Part shown: positions 1 through 12,320 of the stretch, one piece after another | Position numbering within the stretch: position 1 is the stretch's first letter | Layout: each line of letters starts with the position of its first letter | Assembly: GCA_008711295.1 (NCBI GenBank) | Contig: VUYV01000229.1 | Location: 188,364-252,363, forward strand | DNA: 64,000 nucleotides | Source: Anarhynchus alexandrinus | Lineage: Eukaryota; Chordata; Aves; Charadriiformes; Charadriidae | Reading direction: 5' to 3' | The notes under the pieces: model-generated | Seen by the model: the letters and a program-made list of their open reading frames with translations, nothing else | What the model was told of the DNA's origin: nothing | Databases searched by the model: none | Position numbers and translations under genes: made by a program

Positions 1-3000
1 ATTTTATCCATGCAAGGCGAAGGAAGAAAATCACAAAGGGGACAAGCAGCAACAGGGAAGAACTGTTTTCTCTTTCAGACTCTTCCTGTGCTATTCTTCT
101 TGTCCATTTTAGCCTCCCACTTTCATGAAATGAAAATGATGGAAGCAGATAAGAAGTGAATTCAATTAAGGCTGATTCTTTCGTCCCCTTAAAGAGGAAT
201 CCAGGAAGCTCTCCGCAGCCTTCTTTCTCTCTTTGAAGTGTTGACTTACCATCCTCCTCCCATTAAAATATAATGGGCTAGCAGTGGGTGTGCTGGGATT
301 TGACACCCAGTGGGGAACTGCACGTAATCCTACACGATCACCTGATCCGGTTTGGCATATTTTCGCAAGTCACTGACCCCATCTTCACCATTCAAAGCAG
401 AAGAGGGGGAAGACCAAAGAATTATTGTGGAGGATTTAGCCCAAGCTAGCCAATCTCCGCATAGGTGTCACAGAAGAGGGCTTCAAACACGGCCACGTAA
501 ACAGATGCCTGCAGGAGGGACTGCCTACGGAACCTCCATGAGGAGGAGAGGTGGAGGGAGGATTTTATCAGGTGTCTGGGCACATTTGATCATGCGGTGC
601 TCCGGATACTGCCTTTATCTTCCCAACGCAGTGGGTTGCAGTGACTCACCAGCCACTTAGCGGAGTGGAAACAGCTTATGGGTCACGGCAACAAACAAAC
701 AAGGAAGGGAGCGGGGGAGACAGAAGACATCTGCTCTAACACCACCGGCCTTATCTCTGTCACTGGGCTGTATGCACAGCGCCTTGGGTCTGGCCATGTC
801 AACCCTGTAGGTAGCAGAGATTTGGCAGAGCTGCCGTGAAGCTGGGGGTGCTGGGAGAGAAGGATATGAAGGGAAGATGGGCTTTGTGCTTTCACGAATG
901 GCTGTGCCTTCCTTAGGAGACAGACAGCTGTTACGACCTCTAGAAACCTTCCTATTTCCTAAAAAGAATGTCTTGAATAATCTTGTCTCATTGTTTTTTT
1001 CCATCTGAGCAATGAACAACACCTGAGCAGGGATTCACCGTCAGCTTCAGACTTCTCTTTCTTCACCAGTGGAAGGGCAACATGAACTGGGGTTGTCATA
1101 CCATGCACAGTTGCACTCTGTGCACCTCTTTTCTGGCACGGCAAAACTAACCTTATCACGGTGCTCACAAAGGGCAGTCCTGTAAACGTCTCCTGTAGAG
1201 AGGAAGGCTGCTCTTCTTTTTACCTGATATGTGGTGGGCAATGTGTTTTACAGCCCCATCTAGGGGAACAAATCTCAAATATTACACAGGAGATAATCTG
1301 CACAGGGACACACTGATCCTGGCCCATTGGCTGCCATGTCACATCACCCAGACACTTGTTCTGGTGGCTGCAGAAGGCTCAGATAGGGCTGAGACTGAAG
1401 TTCTTCCCTGGATGGGTTGAGAGTAAGAATGAAGAAGATATGACGATTTTTGGAGCAATGGCTGTTCTCGCCTCTTCCCTCTTCTCCTGCTTTTGCTTAA
1501 TTTTGCTGGCCTAGCCCTGGATGTTTGGGAACATTTTTTTCCAGCTAAAATGGAATTAATTCATCTGAGCTGTAGATTAATAACTCCAGTTGTTGCAGTC
1601 ACTCGTCACTACTTGTTCACAGATGGCGAAAGGAAGGGCAGAGGCAGGTAATTGCAGGCATTTGGCATACCTGGGCTTTTCCCAGGCCTCTTTCTTTTCT
1701 CTTCTTTTCTCTCCTTGTCCAGTCAAAAACAAGGCTGTGCTGTTCACTCAACACGGCCTTGATTTTATGATTATGAAAACAGCAGCAGGCAGAAGGTTTC
1801 CAAGAAGAGCACAGTCGCGTGCACGCCTGTCTCATATGTGAGATAATCTGTAATGATTTTGGCTTCTGACAGTGGCTGTCTGCAGTTGCAGAGATCAAAG
1901 TCCATAAAGAGACTGTACCTAAATACACAAGACTGACTGGTAAGTAACACCAACACCTCATGAAAATCAAAGTAAAATGTTTGGATCCTTCGTTTTTTTG
2001 CAGAACTTTTTATTTCAAAGTCAAACTAAGAAAACCAGAAGGCAAAACATAACGTATACTTTGTGCTGGATCATAAGACTTGGTCAAAAAATGTAACTGA
2101 ATTGAGGAAAGAAATTCCAACTGGTTCTAGCTAGCACGATAAAGGTTCGCCAGACTCCTTGGCCAGCTATAAACAAGGCACGATGAGCATTTGTACTGGG
2201 CTGCCTCTTGGCTCCCCAACAGGAACGACCTGATATCTGGCACACCTCTGTTAACAGGGGACAGCTTTTCTTAGCAATCCAGAGCAAGACATAATATCCT
2301 ATCTCTCAAGATATGGCAAGACATTGGGATGACTCTTTCTCAGGACTGTTTTGGCTCCGTGTCTGGGTTTTATTGTTGCTCTTCACCTCACTGTCTGGAA
2401 CACAACATCCCAAGCTTCTCTTTACCTTTTTTTTTAACCAAAACTGAGAGGAACTCAAATCCAAGCACAGTAACTTAGGCACATCAGCAGCCAGAACTGA
2501 GCTGGAAAAGCAGATGCAAACACCATTTCTGTCAGGCTGACCTTTCTTATTTTTATCTCTTTTGGTGGTTTCAGGGAAGGGCTTTCCACCCACAGGTTGT
2601 TTCTTTGTTGTTTATTAGTTGTGTTTTCACCCTGATTAGTTGACCAAAGGTTTCTACATGGAAGACTTACTACCAGTGACCATGAAATTTCATGACAAGT
2701 TTGTATCAAGAACCATTTATGCCAAAGTCTTTAAAGCTTTCGGGAATTATTAATTTTTACACAAATAATGGTGGATTTCCTAATAACTTCAGCTAACATG
2801 ATGTGATGAATAACAGGGAACTGAAATCATCAGGGAAGTAAATCTGTTATGGACTCAAAACAGTCATTTTTTAGCTCGAGTTCTGGTCCAGTTACAGAGA
2901 AAATTCTGCTCTGTTGGTTGGGTTTTTTTTGAGTCCCATATAGTCTTCAAAGTAAGAGTGTAGGTTCAGTTCTGGGTTTGAAAAGAAATAACAATTCAAA

Positions 3001-3304
3001 TCAGTTTTCAATTTGGGTTTGGGTTTGATTCAAAGCTGTCAAGTATATTCACAGAGTGATTAAAACTGTTCCAACGGCTCTGGCCATGAGGAAGCTAAGG
3101 CAAACCCAGAGGACATGCAGATCTGGACAAGTACTCTTGTTATTAGCTAAATTTTTCTGTTAACTAAGTGTTTGCACAGACCAAAGCCCCATTGTTTTAG
3201 GCAGGGCAAGAAACAGGTAGTAAGAGATTACACCGGCCTGAAAAATCTTCCGGTCTGTAGACACAAAGCTGGTACGAGATGAGAAAAAAGGAGCGATATC
3301 TTCT
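1..3304. other. non-coding sequence, no gene seen
   Basis: Open frames here are short (about 120 codons at most), overlap on both strands and resemble no known protein family. I see no exon with convincing splice sites, no RNA gene and no recognisable transposon. Minor landmarks are a T run near 2922-2930 and a short TTTGGG repetition near 3013-3030. It reads as ordinary intergenic or intronic DNA. Confidence 0.6.
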
Positions 3305-3408
3305 TTCTCAGATGAGGAACTGAGGCATGGAGAGGTGAAGTGACTTGGCAAAGACAGCGCAGGAAGGCTGTAGCAGAGCTGGGAGGTGCACCCGAGTGCT
3401 GGGAGCCC
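3305..3408 (-). repeat. MIR-like SINE remnant
   Basis: The plus strand reads like the reverse complement of the MIR core: 'gatgaggaactgaggcatgg', then 'gaagtgacttggcaaag', then 'gcagagctgggaggtgcacc'. These follow the order and spacing of the familiar 'gaggaaactgaggca ... aagtgacttgcccaaggtca ... gcagagctgggattagaaccc' string. MIR is an ancient tRNA-derived SINE that predates the amniote split, so a diverged copy in a bird is expected. The identification is by eye; the ends are approximate. Confidence 0.7.
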
Positions 3409-3482
3409 CTCGCCGCAACCGCAGCCTGTCCTTCCTGCCTCACCCTCCGCGTCTGCTCGGCCGCCTTGTACGGCACCCGTGC
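3393..3482. other. small CpG cluster beside the MIR remnant
   Basis: I count about ten CpG dinucleotides in roughly 90 bases, whereas the surrounding kilobases have very few. It begins within the end of the MIR-like piece and is too short for a conventional CpG island. It could be a GC-rich, possibly hypomethylated patch or chance. No coding frame across it is recognisable. Confidence 0.4.
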
Positions 3483-6400
3483 AGATCTCCATAAAACAAG
3501 GCAGAACAGTGACCCAAGCGGCTGGGGAAAGAGGGGAGAAAGAAAGCCCGTTTATTTTTCTTTCTGCTACTTTATCTCACTTCAATGGGAGCAGTTGAAA
3601 ATGTCGAGGATAAATGAAAACAACTGTTGGGCATCAGTCCAAGTGGTTAACAAAGAACCCCAAACTCTTTTAAGTCCTACAACTAAAAGGTGCTGGCATA
3701 AAAAGAATAGCATTTTTCTTTGTAGAAATCATTTGTTGAACTCTCTAGTTCTGAATAGGGCTTCTTGCCTTCTCCCCCTTCACTTCCCCCACACTTTAAA
3801 AACAAATCACACAAAAAAATAATATTCCCCCCCCTTATATTCTGTATTAGAAGTTTCCTGAGAAGCACTATGTTGTCATCTACATGTGACATCCGCCTAA
3901 GGTCCTGCCTTAGATGACATTCGTTCAAAAGCCAGTATAAGGGTCCCCCTCCCCCTCCCAAAATCATGTGTTACTCTGGAGTTGGGGTCAAATGCCAGGG
4001 CAGGGAACTATTTTCCTCCTCAGCTGGACAGAAGATCTCCTGCTTTTCGTGGGTCTGTAGTGCGTCCAAAAGCACCTGTCCATCCCTGACAGGTAGGAAT
4101 GCAGCACCAGAGAAGGAAGATGGGAGGGTTCAGTGTGAAGTTACTCCTGATAGCATGGTGAAAATGCTTTGGAAAATTAAATCAGAAGCCAAGGGAAAAT
4201 GTTGGACTTTTGAAAGGAAATTGCCAGTGCCATAAAGCAGAACAGAGAACCAGAATAGGTTTAGTAGTGCAGTAAAGAGGCTGAGCTATGTAACTTGGGC
4301 TGTAGAAGATGTTTGCTTGATGAGAGAGACTGTGCTTTCTGCAGCACTGGGAGCGTATCCGTGCCTGGGTAGAAGCATGCAGGGAAAATTTGGCCTTGAG
4401 GCTTTGACGCCTGCAATGGGGAGATTTTTAAAATGAGGAGGCAGCTGTGAATTCTATCTTGGTCTGCATGGCAAAGCTGAAGTTGTGTTTGTGCCTTCAA
4501 TATTGTTTAAGGAAGGCAGTCTTTCACCTACCCTGTTGTTAGTACAGGTCAGGGGGATGAGCACAGCTGTATTATTAGGGTGGGCCAGACCTTGTCGTTA
4601 AAAACTCTGTTTTCACCTGTTTGTAATGTAGCTGAACTTTGGGTTGGTATCAAACAAGTTGGCTGCCAACATTGACTTTATTGCACTAAAAGAAAGCAAA
4701 AAATTCCCAGAATGTGTGTAGAGGGGAAAAATACATTGTTTTGCCTATGTAAAACCCACAAATATTCATCTCAAAAATCTGAAAAGCACAAACTCAGGGG
4801 CCATTGTTTGGAGCTGGCACATTATGGCCCATGAATACCTCAGCCATCTCCTCCCTCCCCCTAAATCTTCCCCCTTCTAGTTACATTGTGGTGAAAGAAA
4901 TAGATAATTTGACATTTCCAATTCCTCTTTTGTTTTGAATTTCCGTCAGGGGAAACAGAACAAGGGAAATGGAGAACTCGGGAAAGAATGGGAAGAGGAG
5001 ACCATTTACACCACCTCACTCGTATACGGGCTTGGAACAGGGCCTGTAATACCTGGCTTCTCCCATTCCTCAGCTGTCAGCAGAGACCTGGGGTCCCAGG
5101 GGCAAACTGCCTTTATTGATGTGCTCTGCTGAGATGACAACTTGTGGAGCTGGCTGATCTGGCCTTTGTTCGATGGCTGAAGCCCGTCCCATCCAGATAA
5201 TGCACTCTCTGTATTTCTTTTGTTAGCTCTTTAATAATGAAACCCAATGCCCCCGAAAATGTCAATTCAGCCTCTTTTTATGACAGTCTTTACTGTCTCA
5301 GATGATTATATGCATGATCCTTCCAATCCCCAGCTCTAGTCCTTTTTTTAATGCACAGGAAAGTCTCACTCTGCAGATTGAAATAAGTTATATTCTGGAC
5401 GCATCTGCCTCTGCTGCCAGCAAAGTCCTAACCGGGAAGGTCAAAATCCCTTCCAAAACTACGCTTTTATTCCCTACACGTTGCCAGGCATCACCTGCAT
5501 TAGAAGGAGGAAATAGTGAAAGAGACAGCAAACTCTAAAATATTTGTGAGCTCAGAGATTCAGAGTGGGTTTTCCATGGTATGGGAACCCACTGAACCAC
5601 ATCCAGCACTCCCTAGGAGGCTCCAGGCAACCAGTAGGCACCACCTGTAAAGCAGCCATCAGTTGTCTTCTCTACAGTCTTAGAGATGCCTATTTTGGCC
5701 ATGCTGATACAGAGGTCTTGTAAGACTGGAGGTGCAAATGTGAGAAAGGGGGGAGGAAAGTGCAGCCAGAAGGTTCTGAAGGAGGCAGAACATGCTACTG
5801 TGTGAATCTTTAAATTGGTTTCTCATAAGGAGTTATTTAGATGAATTCTGACTTTGCAGAGCTTGGGTTTATGGAAGTCCTGAGCTTTCACAGTTTTATC
5901 TGTGGTAAAGGTAGTCGGAATATATGCAATGAGCCAGGATGCACTATCAGCTGAAAAATCAAATCACAGGCCATTTAAATTTCTCAAGCTTGGGGGAAAC
6001 GTGGATCTTAATACATCTGTGCGTCCGTTACCCATCCATAAAGCCAAACTAACTCCTCACCAGCAAGCTGTGAAAATAAACCCATTATCGTCGCCATTTA
6101 TGAAATGCTTGGATTCCTTTGTGATAAACGACGTAGAAGAGGCCACAAGGAAATGAATAATCCCAACTTCAGAGCAGAGTTTGAGTAGTGTGCTGAAAAG
6201 AGGTGACCTGGGACTACATGTTGATCATAGATGTTAAAGTAAAATATTCAGCATCTGCATATTAAGCTAGCACGCCTTGTAGGCTGTTAAATGAGGCAAA
6301 GATGCTACCAAAACCAAAACCAATTTAACAAGGATATCTCTCAGCCGCTGGCAATTCCATAGCTGCAGGAATATCCTTCTTCAGTTTCTGGACTGGCATA

Positions 6401-6648
6401 TGTCTAAGCAGGAAATATCTAATGGAGTCAGAAAGCTAAGAGGATGGGCAAACAGGCCCAAAGAAGGATTTAGTAATAGTAATAGATGGTAATAGTGTAA
6501 GGGTAGTAAAGCCCACCCATTCAGTAGCATCTTTCTTGCTCCTTCCTGCATTCAGACTTAGGGTATCTCATCCCTTCGTTGGTCTGAGTGGTTCTTTTCA
6601 CTCTGTGTGCAGGAGGAAGGGGAAGAAGAAGCAGCAAAATCAGCTGGC
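3483..6648. other. non-coding sequence, no gene seen
   Basis: No recognisable gene. An 84-codon frame at 5902-6156 (plus) does not resemble any family I know and is of chance length. A poly-C run sits near 3828-3835. The stretch at 4650-4930 is A/T-rich and contains a CCATTGTTTGG-like SOX motif. Nothing here amounts to firm annotation. Confidence 0.55.
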
Positions 6649-6684
6649 CTGATTTCCCTTTCTGATTTCTCTTTCTGATTTCTC
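6649..6684 (+). repeat. 13-bp tandem repeat, about 2.8 copies
   Basis: The unit CTGATTTCYCTTT occurs as two full copies and one partial copy ending in CTGATTTCTC. It is a short pyrimidine-rich array, probably from replication slippage. No function is implied. Confidence 0.8.
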
Positions 6685-6859
6685 AGACCAGAGTAATTCC
6701 ACCAAAGTGCAATGAATCCAGAAAAACAGTGAGCGAGATCAGAATTAGTCTCTAAACATTTATTTAGAATTCTCTGAGGATGACAGAAGGGAAAAACTGG
6801 GGATGTGCTGAAACACTGCCCCAGGCGCATTCAGCAGTTATTAAAAAGAATTCACTTCC

Positions 6860-6917
6860 ATGCAAATTGTATTTCATCAGCTAATTAAGAAGGTATTTAT
6901 CCTCTGCTTTAATTAAT
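6860..6917. promoter_or_regulatory. candidate octamer and homeodomain site cluster
   Basis: A perfect POU octamer, ATGCAAAT, lies at 6860-6867. It is followed by TAATTA at 6882-6887 and TTTAATTAAT at 6908-6917. Octamer plus paired TAATTA cores within 60 bp is a common layout in developmental enhancers. Such motifs also arise often by chance in A/T-rich DNA, so this is only a candidate. Confidence 0.25.
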
Positions 6918-7018
6918 ATCTTGTATCTTCCTTCCGAAATACTTAATCATGGGATGAAATCATCATAGAAATATTGCCCTGAAGTTAGCATCGGCATTTT
7001 ATATCTCAGCAAATCTCA

Positions 7019-7070
7019 CGTGTGTGTGTGTGTGTATGCATACATATATGTATATATGCGTGTGTGTATA
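7019..7070. repeat. TG/TA dinucleotide microsatellite
   Basis: A (TG)n run passes into alternating TA/CA/TG with internal palindromes TATGCATA and CATATATG, then returns to TGTGTG. Alternating purine-pyrimidine tracts like this can adopt Z-DNA or cruciform forms and are usually length-polymorphic. Confidence 0.9.
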
Positions 7071-8705
7071 TTTTAATAGCAGTAATTATAAACTACTCTG
7101 CCAACTTGTAGGGCTGCTTTACATTTCTGGCTTGCTGCCAGGCTTTTTTTTTTTCTTCCCAGCGCCTGATGAATAGCAACTGTTGTGTACGCTAGATCTG
7201 TGCTCCATTTAAGCAATATCCCCAAAGAAATTGGTCTTCTTAGCCGTTAAGCACAACTTTGTTAGGCAGTGCCTGAGGCAATTGACAAAACCCATTTGTT
7301 AACTAAAAACTGTAATCAGTGGTTTGTATATCAGCAGTGTATACTTTCAGTAAGGCCACATTATAATAGATGGAAAATCGGTTATTTCCTGAGCATCAAC
7401 AACCAATTTTCCACCAGTTAGGCTAGAGATGTATATCCCAGGGGTATGTAGGAAACAGAATTAACTGGTATCGGCTTAAGCATGGGAAAGCTACTAGCAA
7501 AACATGGTAGCAGACTTTCTGAACAATCAAATTCCATGCTGGAATATTGTGATTGCCACCTGTATTTCAAGTACAAGTTACAAATCTTGCTAGACTATTA
7601 ATGTTGCATTGAAATGGAAGAAATTTTCTGGGAGAAGGTGCAGTTTTTGGCATTTGGAATATCTCAATCCTAAGAGTCCTAAGAGAGGTGTTACAATTCA
7701 ACCAGAAGTTATGGGCTTGAGGCAGGTGCTGCTGAAACCTTTGTCACACAGGAGACCAGTCTGAGGATAATAATCCCATCTGAGCTTAAAAATAAATTTA
7801 TGAATTGATGAGATGAAGCCTCACTTCCTTAACCAAGCTGTACTCTTGCCATTAAATCAATAGGCAATGTTCAGTCTGTTCTGCCAGTGGAGCATCACTC
7901 ATATGAGCACTGTCTTCCTATTCATCTAGGAGACATTCCTCACCCAGAATCCTTGATCCAGCTCAGCTAATCCATTAATATAAATAAAAACAAACACCAG
8001 CAGGATGTAGCTTATCAGTTATTTCTGAAATGTTCTTATCTCTTCTAGAGTTTCTCACTGGGAAATAATATGCAGACTTTTTTTTCCCCTTCCCTTTCTG
8101 TCAAATGGATGGCTGGAGTGCGCTTGAATTGGTAAACTGCAAACCAGCAGTCACAAGCCTAATTGGAACAATTCACTTACTTCAGTGGTCTTAGAGATTT
8201 TGCGGAGTTTGATTCAAGAGCTGGAAAATCAGGTCCCAGATGCAAGCGATTACACGTGTCACCAGCCAATGGCACAGAGAGGTCACAGGACCCAGGTTTC
8301 AAACGTTTAAGTGCGTGTGGGGAAATCTCACTGTGTTAACAATTCCCTTTTTTATTTCTCTACTTAACATGATGAATTATTAGAACATTATTAAGTCAAC
8401 CGTTTGTTAGAGAGCATGACAAATCCCTAACTAAGTGAAGCGGGATGCCGTTGGACTGAGCAGCCTGCGGATCTTGCTGTTACAAAGAGAATGATTGCAA
8501 TTCCTCGTGACATTTTTCACTGAAAAGATGGATTAGTAGGCAGGCATGTGCTGGAGCTGTAAGTTACAACTTATCTCAGAAAGTTTTAACTTTATGCTTT
8601 TGCATGCCTAAGAAGTCATTTTTAAAGACAGCTTTAGGCTTTACGAGTCCCTGTGGATCGCTGCACCAATCTGTAGCTGCAAAGACTGTCCAGGCTCTTT
8701 GATGA

Positions 8706-8840
8706 GGGCCTGGGAGTTCAGACAGGACAAGAGGAGTCACGACTCAGTTTCTGTTCCTGAGAGTGTCACCGACTCTGGCCGTGTCACTAAAGTTCTCCAG
8801 GCTCCAGCTTTCCATATAGAACAGGCATACTAAGATCTGG
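8706..8840 (+). repeat. probable MIR-like SINE remnant
   Basis: The order 'gtcaccgactctggccgtgt', 'cactaaagttctccaggctc', 'cagctttccatatagaacag' parallels the MIR string 'gccactgactggctgtgtgacc ... cctcagtttccccatctgtaaaa'. It is strongly diverged, so the assignment is moderate and the ends are approximate. Confidence 0.45.
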
Positions 8841-11285
8841 AGCCTTTTAATGTTTTGTTAATACTTAGAGAAAGGGTTGGCTAAACGGCATCACCAAGAA
8901 GTATGAAGAAGTGTTTCAGATCAGTGCTGAGTTACGGGATGCCCGGTGTCCACACCTTTGTCCTTCCCTAGGCTTCTTGCTGAAAACAACACTGTAAAGG
9001 GCTCAAAGTCCTGGTGGGGTTGGCGTGAGGTCTGATGCCAGGAAACTTAAGGGCCCACTGTCAAATCCACCCATGTTCATGCCTTGACCTTCTTCTTCCT
9101 CCCCTTCAGAGCTCAGTGCATGGTGTCTTCTGGTCAGCGGGTCCCACATCTTTTATGCTGACTAAACAGTTAAGAAATCCATGCCTCTAATTCTGTGCCA
9201 TTTCCGATCAATATGATCAGGTTCACTTTAATTCCTGTAGCTAGGAATTGGTATTTATTACACAGGAACAGTCTGAACAGCCAGAAGTTCATCTCCTTGT
9301 CTAGTACAGATGGGAACTATCCCAACATTTCCATCTGCCAAACTTAGAGAAAAAAAAAAAAAAGACCAAAAATAAGAATTCTTGGGATTTATCCTGGGGA
9401 CAGACATATTGACAGATCACCGGGATAAGCCCACCACCTCAGAGCCCTGGAACAACAGAGCACTTTAGACATTTTAAAGGCTTTCTTGATTTGTTCAGGA
9501 GTCTTCTCAGATTTGTCTCAGTTCTTGTATTATCTGATCTGCTCCACCCAATCAGTCCCCTCATTAAGCAGTCGAGATGGATGCTGCTGGGAATTTTAGT
9601 AGGAACTTAGGATGTGGCAGACATTGATTGTTTTTCAATCACGAGAATGACATTCAAGTACCAAGGAAGAAAAGACATGGATGTTCAGCCGTGTGATGAG
9701 AAGGGCTGAAGCGGAATATTCATGTGTATACAGAATATATCTGCAAACCAGGCTGTGATTTACTGCTAGGCTTAAAAATGCTTTAAAGACTTCTAAGCAC
9801 AGGAAGAAATATGCTGTAGTAAAGCTTCTGTGTTATCAGCCCAGCTAAATAATGATGTGCAATGTGTCATGTGTAAAGAATATATTAATGCTTGGATAAA
9901 TATTTTCCTAATGTCTGCTTGGTTGATATCTCCTTGGCATATAACCAGTGGATAGTAAATAACACTCATGACTCTGTTTACTTAAGGTCTATTTTCTCTC
10001 TTGTCTTTTACATGGGCAATAATTTTGGGGGCTACAGGGGAGGAAAAGGCAGAGGGAACTGGAGCCTTATAAAATGTTTGTTTTCTTTGCAAATTTCACG
10101 AGAAATAAACTGTTTATGCTTTAGTGTTTCACTACCATGGAAATGTTAGATGATTTTGTGTGACCGTCAAAGTGTTTAATGTGTAGCCAAGCAGTAGCAT
10201 TAAAGAGAGTGAGAGGGGAGGAAAATGAGAAACTGAAGGAACACAATGAAAAAAACAAATGAGCCCACTTTACCTCGTAGCTCCTAGCACGTTATTTTTC
10301 CTTGCTTGTGGGCATGACTTAATGCTGGTTACTCCCCTTGGCTTCAAACTGCGTTCATTTTAATCATCTGTTTTGACAACCTCTTTCCCCCTCAGGCTCA
10401 TCTCTAATTGAATTTGTCATGCAATCCTCACCTCCCTGAAAACCTTTGTACGGGAGGGGGACTGGGAGGCAGCTGGACCCAGGTTGGCTTCTGTAGTGTT
10501 ACCTCCACAAATTGGCCCATTCCAGTCCTATCTTTGCAGCTGAGAGGCTTGGAATTAAGTCTGATATCCCACAAATGTGGCTGTCGTACTTCTAGATCTA
10601 ATCTGATACCTTCACACAGGGATCAGTCAACTTTCAGTTCAGATCCCTACCAACTCCAGCAACTTTTCTGCTGTCTTCCATGTCACAGGGTAGACATGCC
10701 CTTAAAGAGCTATTTATTTTGAGATGTTGAAATTTCCCCCTGCACTAACAAAAATGCGTCTTTCCAGCTAAATTCTGTCCTTTATGACTTCCTTGTACAT
10801 GGAGGGATGTCAGTAGGGTGCGCAGAGTGGACTTTGTAGTCCCCCAAGCAAGGATGCAGACTTGAAATACTGCAGTTTTACAGACCACATGCGTCAGGTA
10901 TGCGGGCATGGCAAAATTTGGCATGTGATGTTTAGTGAGCCCCCAGATGTGATTTGTGCTAGCGGTCGAGGTGGAACTTAAGAACAATATTTCTTAATTT
11001 TTCTCACTCCAAATGTCCTCAAGCCTGTCAATCTCAAATACTGTGCTTTTACTCTTAACAAAGGAAAAGAACATTTCAAAAAAAAACCAACCTGAAGGCA
11101 AATTCCCATGCAGGTACACATTTTTTTGTATAAAACAACTGGCTACCCTTTTGTCTCTAATTCTGCAATAACAAAATGAAATTCTTCTCGTACCCAAAAT
11201 AAGGTTTGTTTGTTTTTTAACATTTCTATTGCTGAATTCATCTGAGTAGTTCCATCTTGCAAGCTCAAGCTGATAGTGTTAAGCG

Positions 11286-11286
11286 N
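11286..11286. other. single undetermined base (N)
   Basis: One N occurs in the context 'ttaagcgngagcc'. Only two Ns exist in the window. The other (29349) coincides with an abrupt loss of CR1 sequence, so this one may also be a contig join rather than a miscalled base. No repeat is visible on either side to test that. Confidence 0.95.
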
Positions 11287-12298
11287 GAGCCATCATGTTG
11301 TCTTCATCTACTCAAAAGCACTGTGTCAACATGTCCCTGCAACAAAAGTGTTCATGGTATCTAGATAACACATGTCACGTGTTTGACACACCACTGTGTT
11401 ATCTCATCTGGCCAAACACTAAAGATAAACAGTGTCATGGAATTGCACACGTGCTCTAGACAAGGTCTGTGATCAACTCAACTTTACAACCTTTATATCT
11501 GACTGCAGCATAAACAAAAATATGACAGAATTATATTTTCTACAATTTAAAGATAACCTGGAGGAAAAGTTGCATTATAAAATCAGAAGTGTTACACTTA
11601 GGAAGTCAGAACATTTCCCAGCAGAAGCTACAAAATTTCCTACCTCTCCCTACAGGGTGTCTAAGTACAAAAGAGACACTTACTAGTATTTTAACTAAAT
11701 GCTAGTTAAGTATTTGGTTTGCTTTCTAGAGGCAGACATCGTACAAAGTGCTTGTCTAAAAATCATCAATTTATTCTACTGTTTTCAATAGATTCTTTGC
11801 TTTGAACAGCAAACCTCTCCCTCCCCACTTTGGCCCCTCCTCAGAAACAACTCCTTTTTTCCTTTGTATTGCCAGACTAGAAAGGAAATACTTTCAACCC
11901 TCCAAAACCCCGTTGTTTCACTGATGAATCACAGAATTCAGGGGTGGGCTAAAGAGGTGACTTTTCCTACAGCAGTGCAATCTGGAGTAGATGAGAAATC
12001 AAACTACTTATGGCAATGCCATTGTAAAGTGGATAAATATTTCCAGATAGTGGATTCCAATTTGATATATTATTTTCTTTCCCTTTCTTATATACAGATG
12101 ATGTGAGGGCCTTGCAAATGAAGGATAAAATGTCAGGGCAACAGAGGTAGGAAATGAAGATTAGTTTCCTTTTATTCTGTCTTCACCTCCCAGGGAGAAG
12201 TTAATTTTGGCTGTGTTCAATCCAAGTTCATAGAAGGGAGAACACTAAAAAGCTTACTTCTTGTAAAAATCCATTGCCAAATGAAATGGAAAGAAGAA

Positions 12299-12320
12299 AC
12301 AATAATAATAATGATAATAA
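12299..12320 (+). repeat. (AAT)n microsatellite
   Basis: About seven AAT units interrupted once by ATG. Simple sequence, likely variable in length. Confidence 0.85.

Larger units (their letters stand above)
6831..9891. other. 3 kb tract lacking open frames, A/T-rich blocks
   Basis: No frame of 60 or more codons is present on either strand over about 3 kb, although the window averages nearly three such frames per kilobase. Stop codons are dense because of A/T-rich blocks at 6840-7020, 7080-7390 and 8330-8620. These blocks carry homeodomain-type TAAT cores. The composition resembles conserved non-coding DNA near developmental genes, but conservation cannot be seen from a single sequence. It includes a TG/TA microsatellite and a MIR-like piece listed separately. 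Confidence 0.5.
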
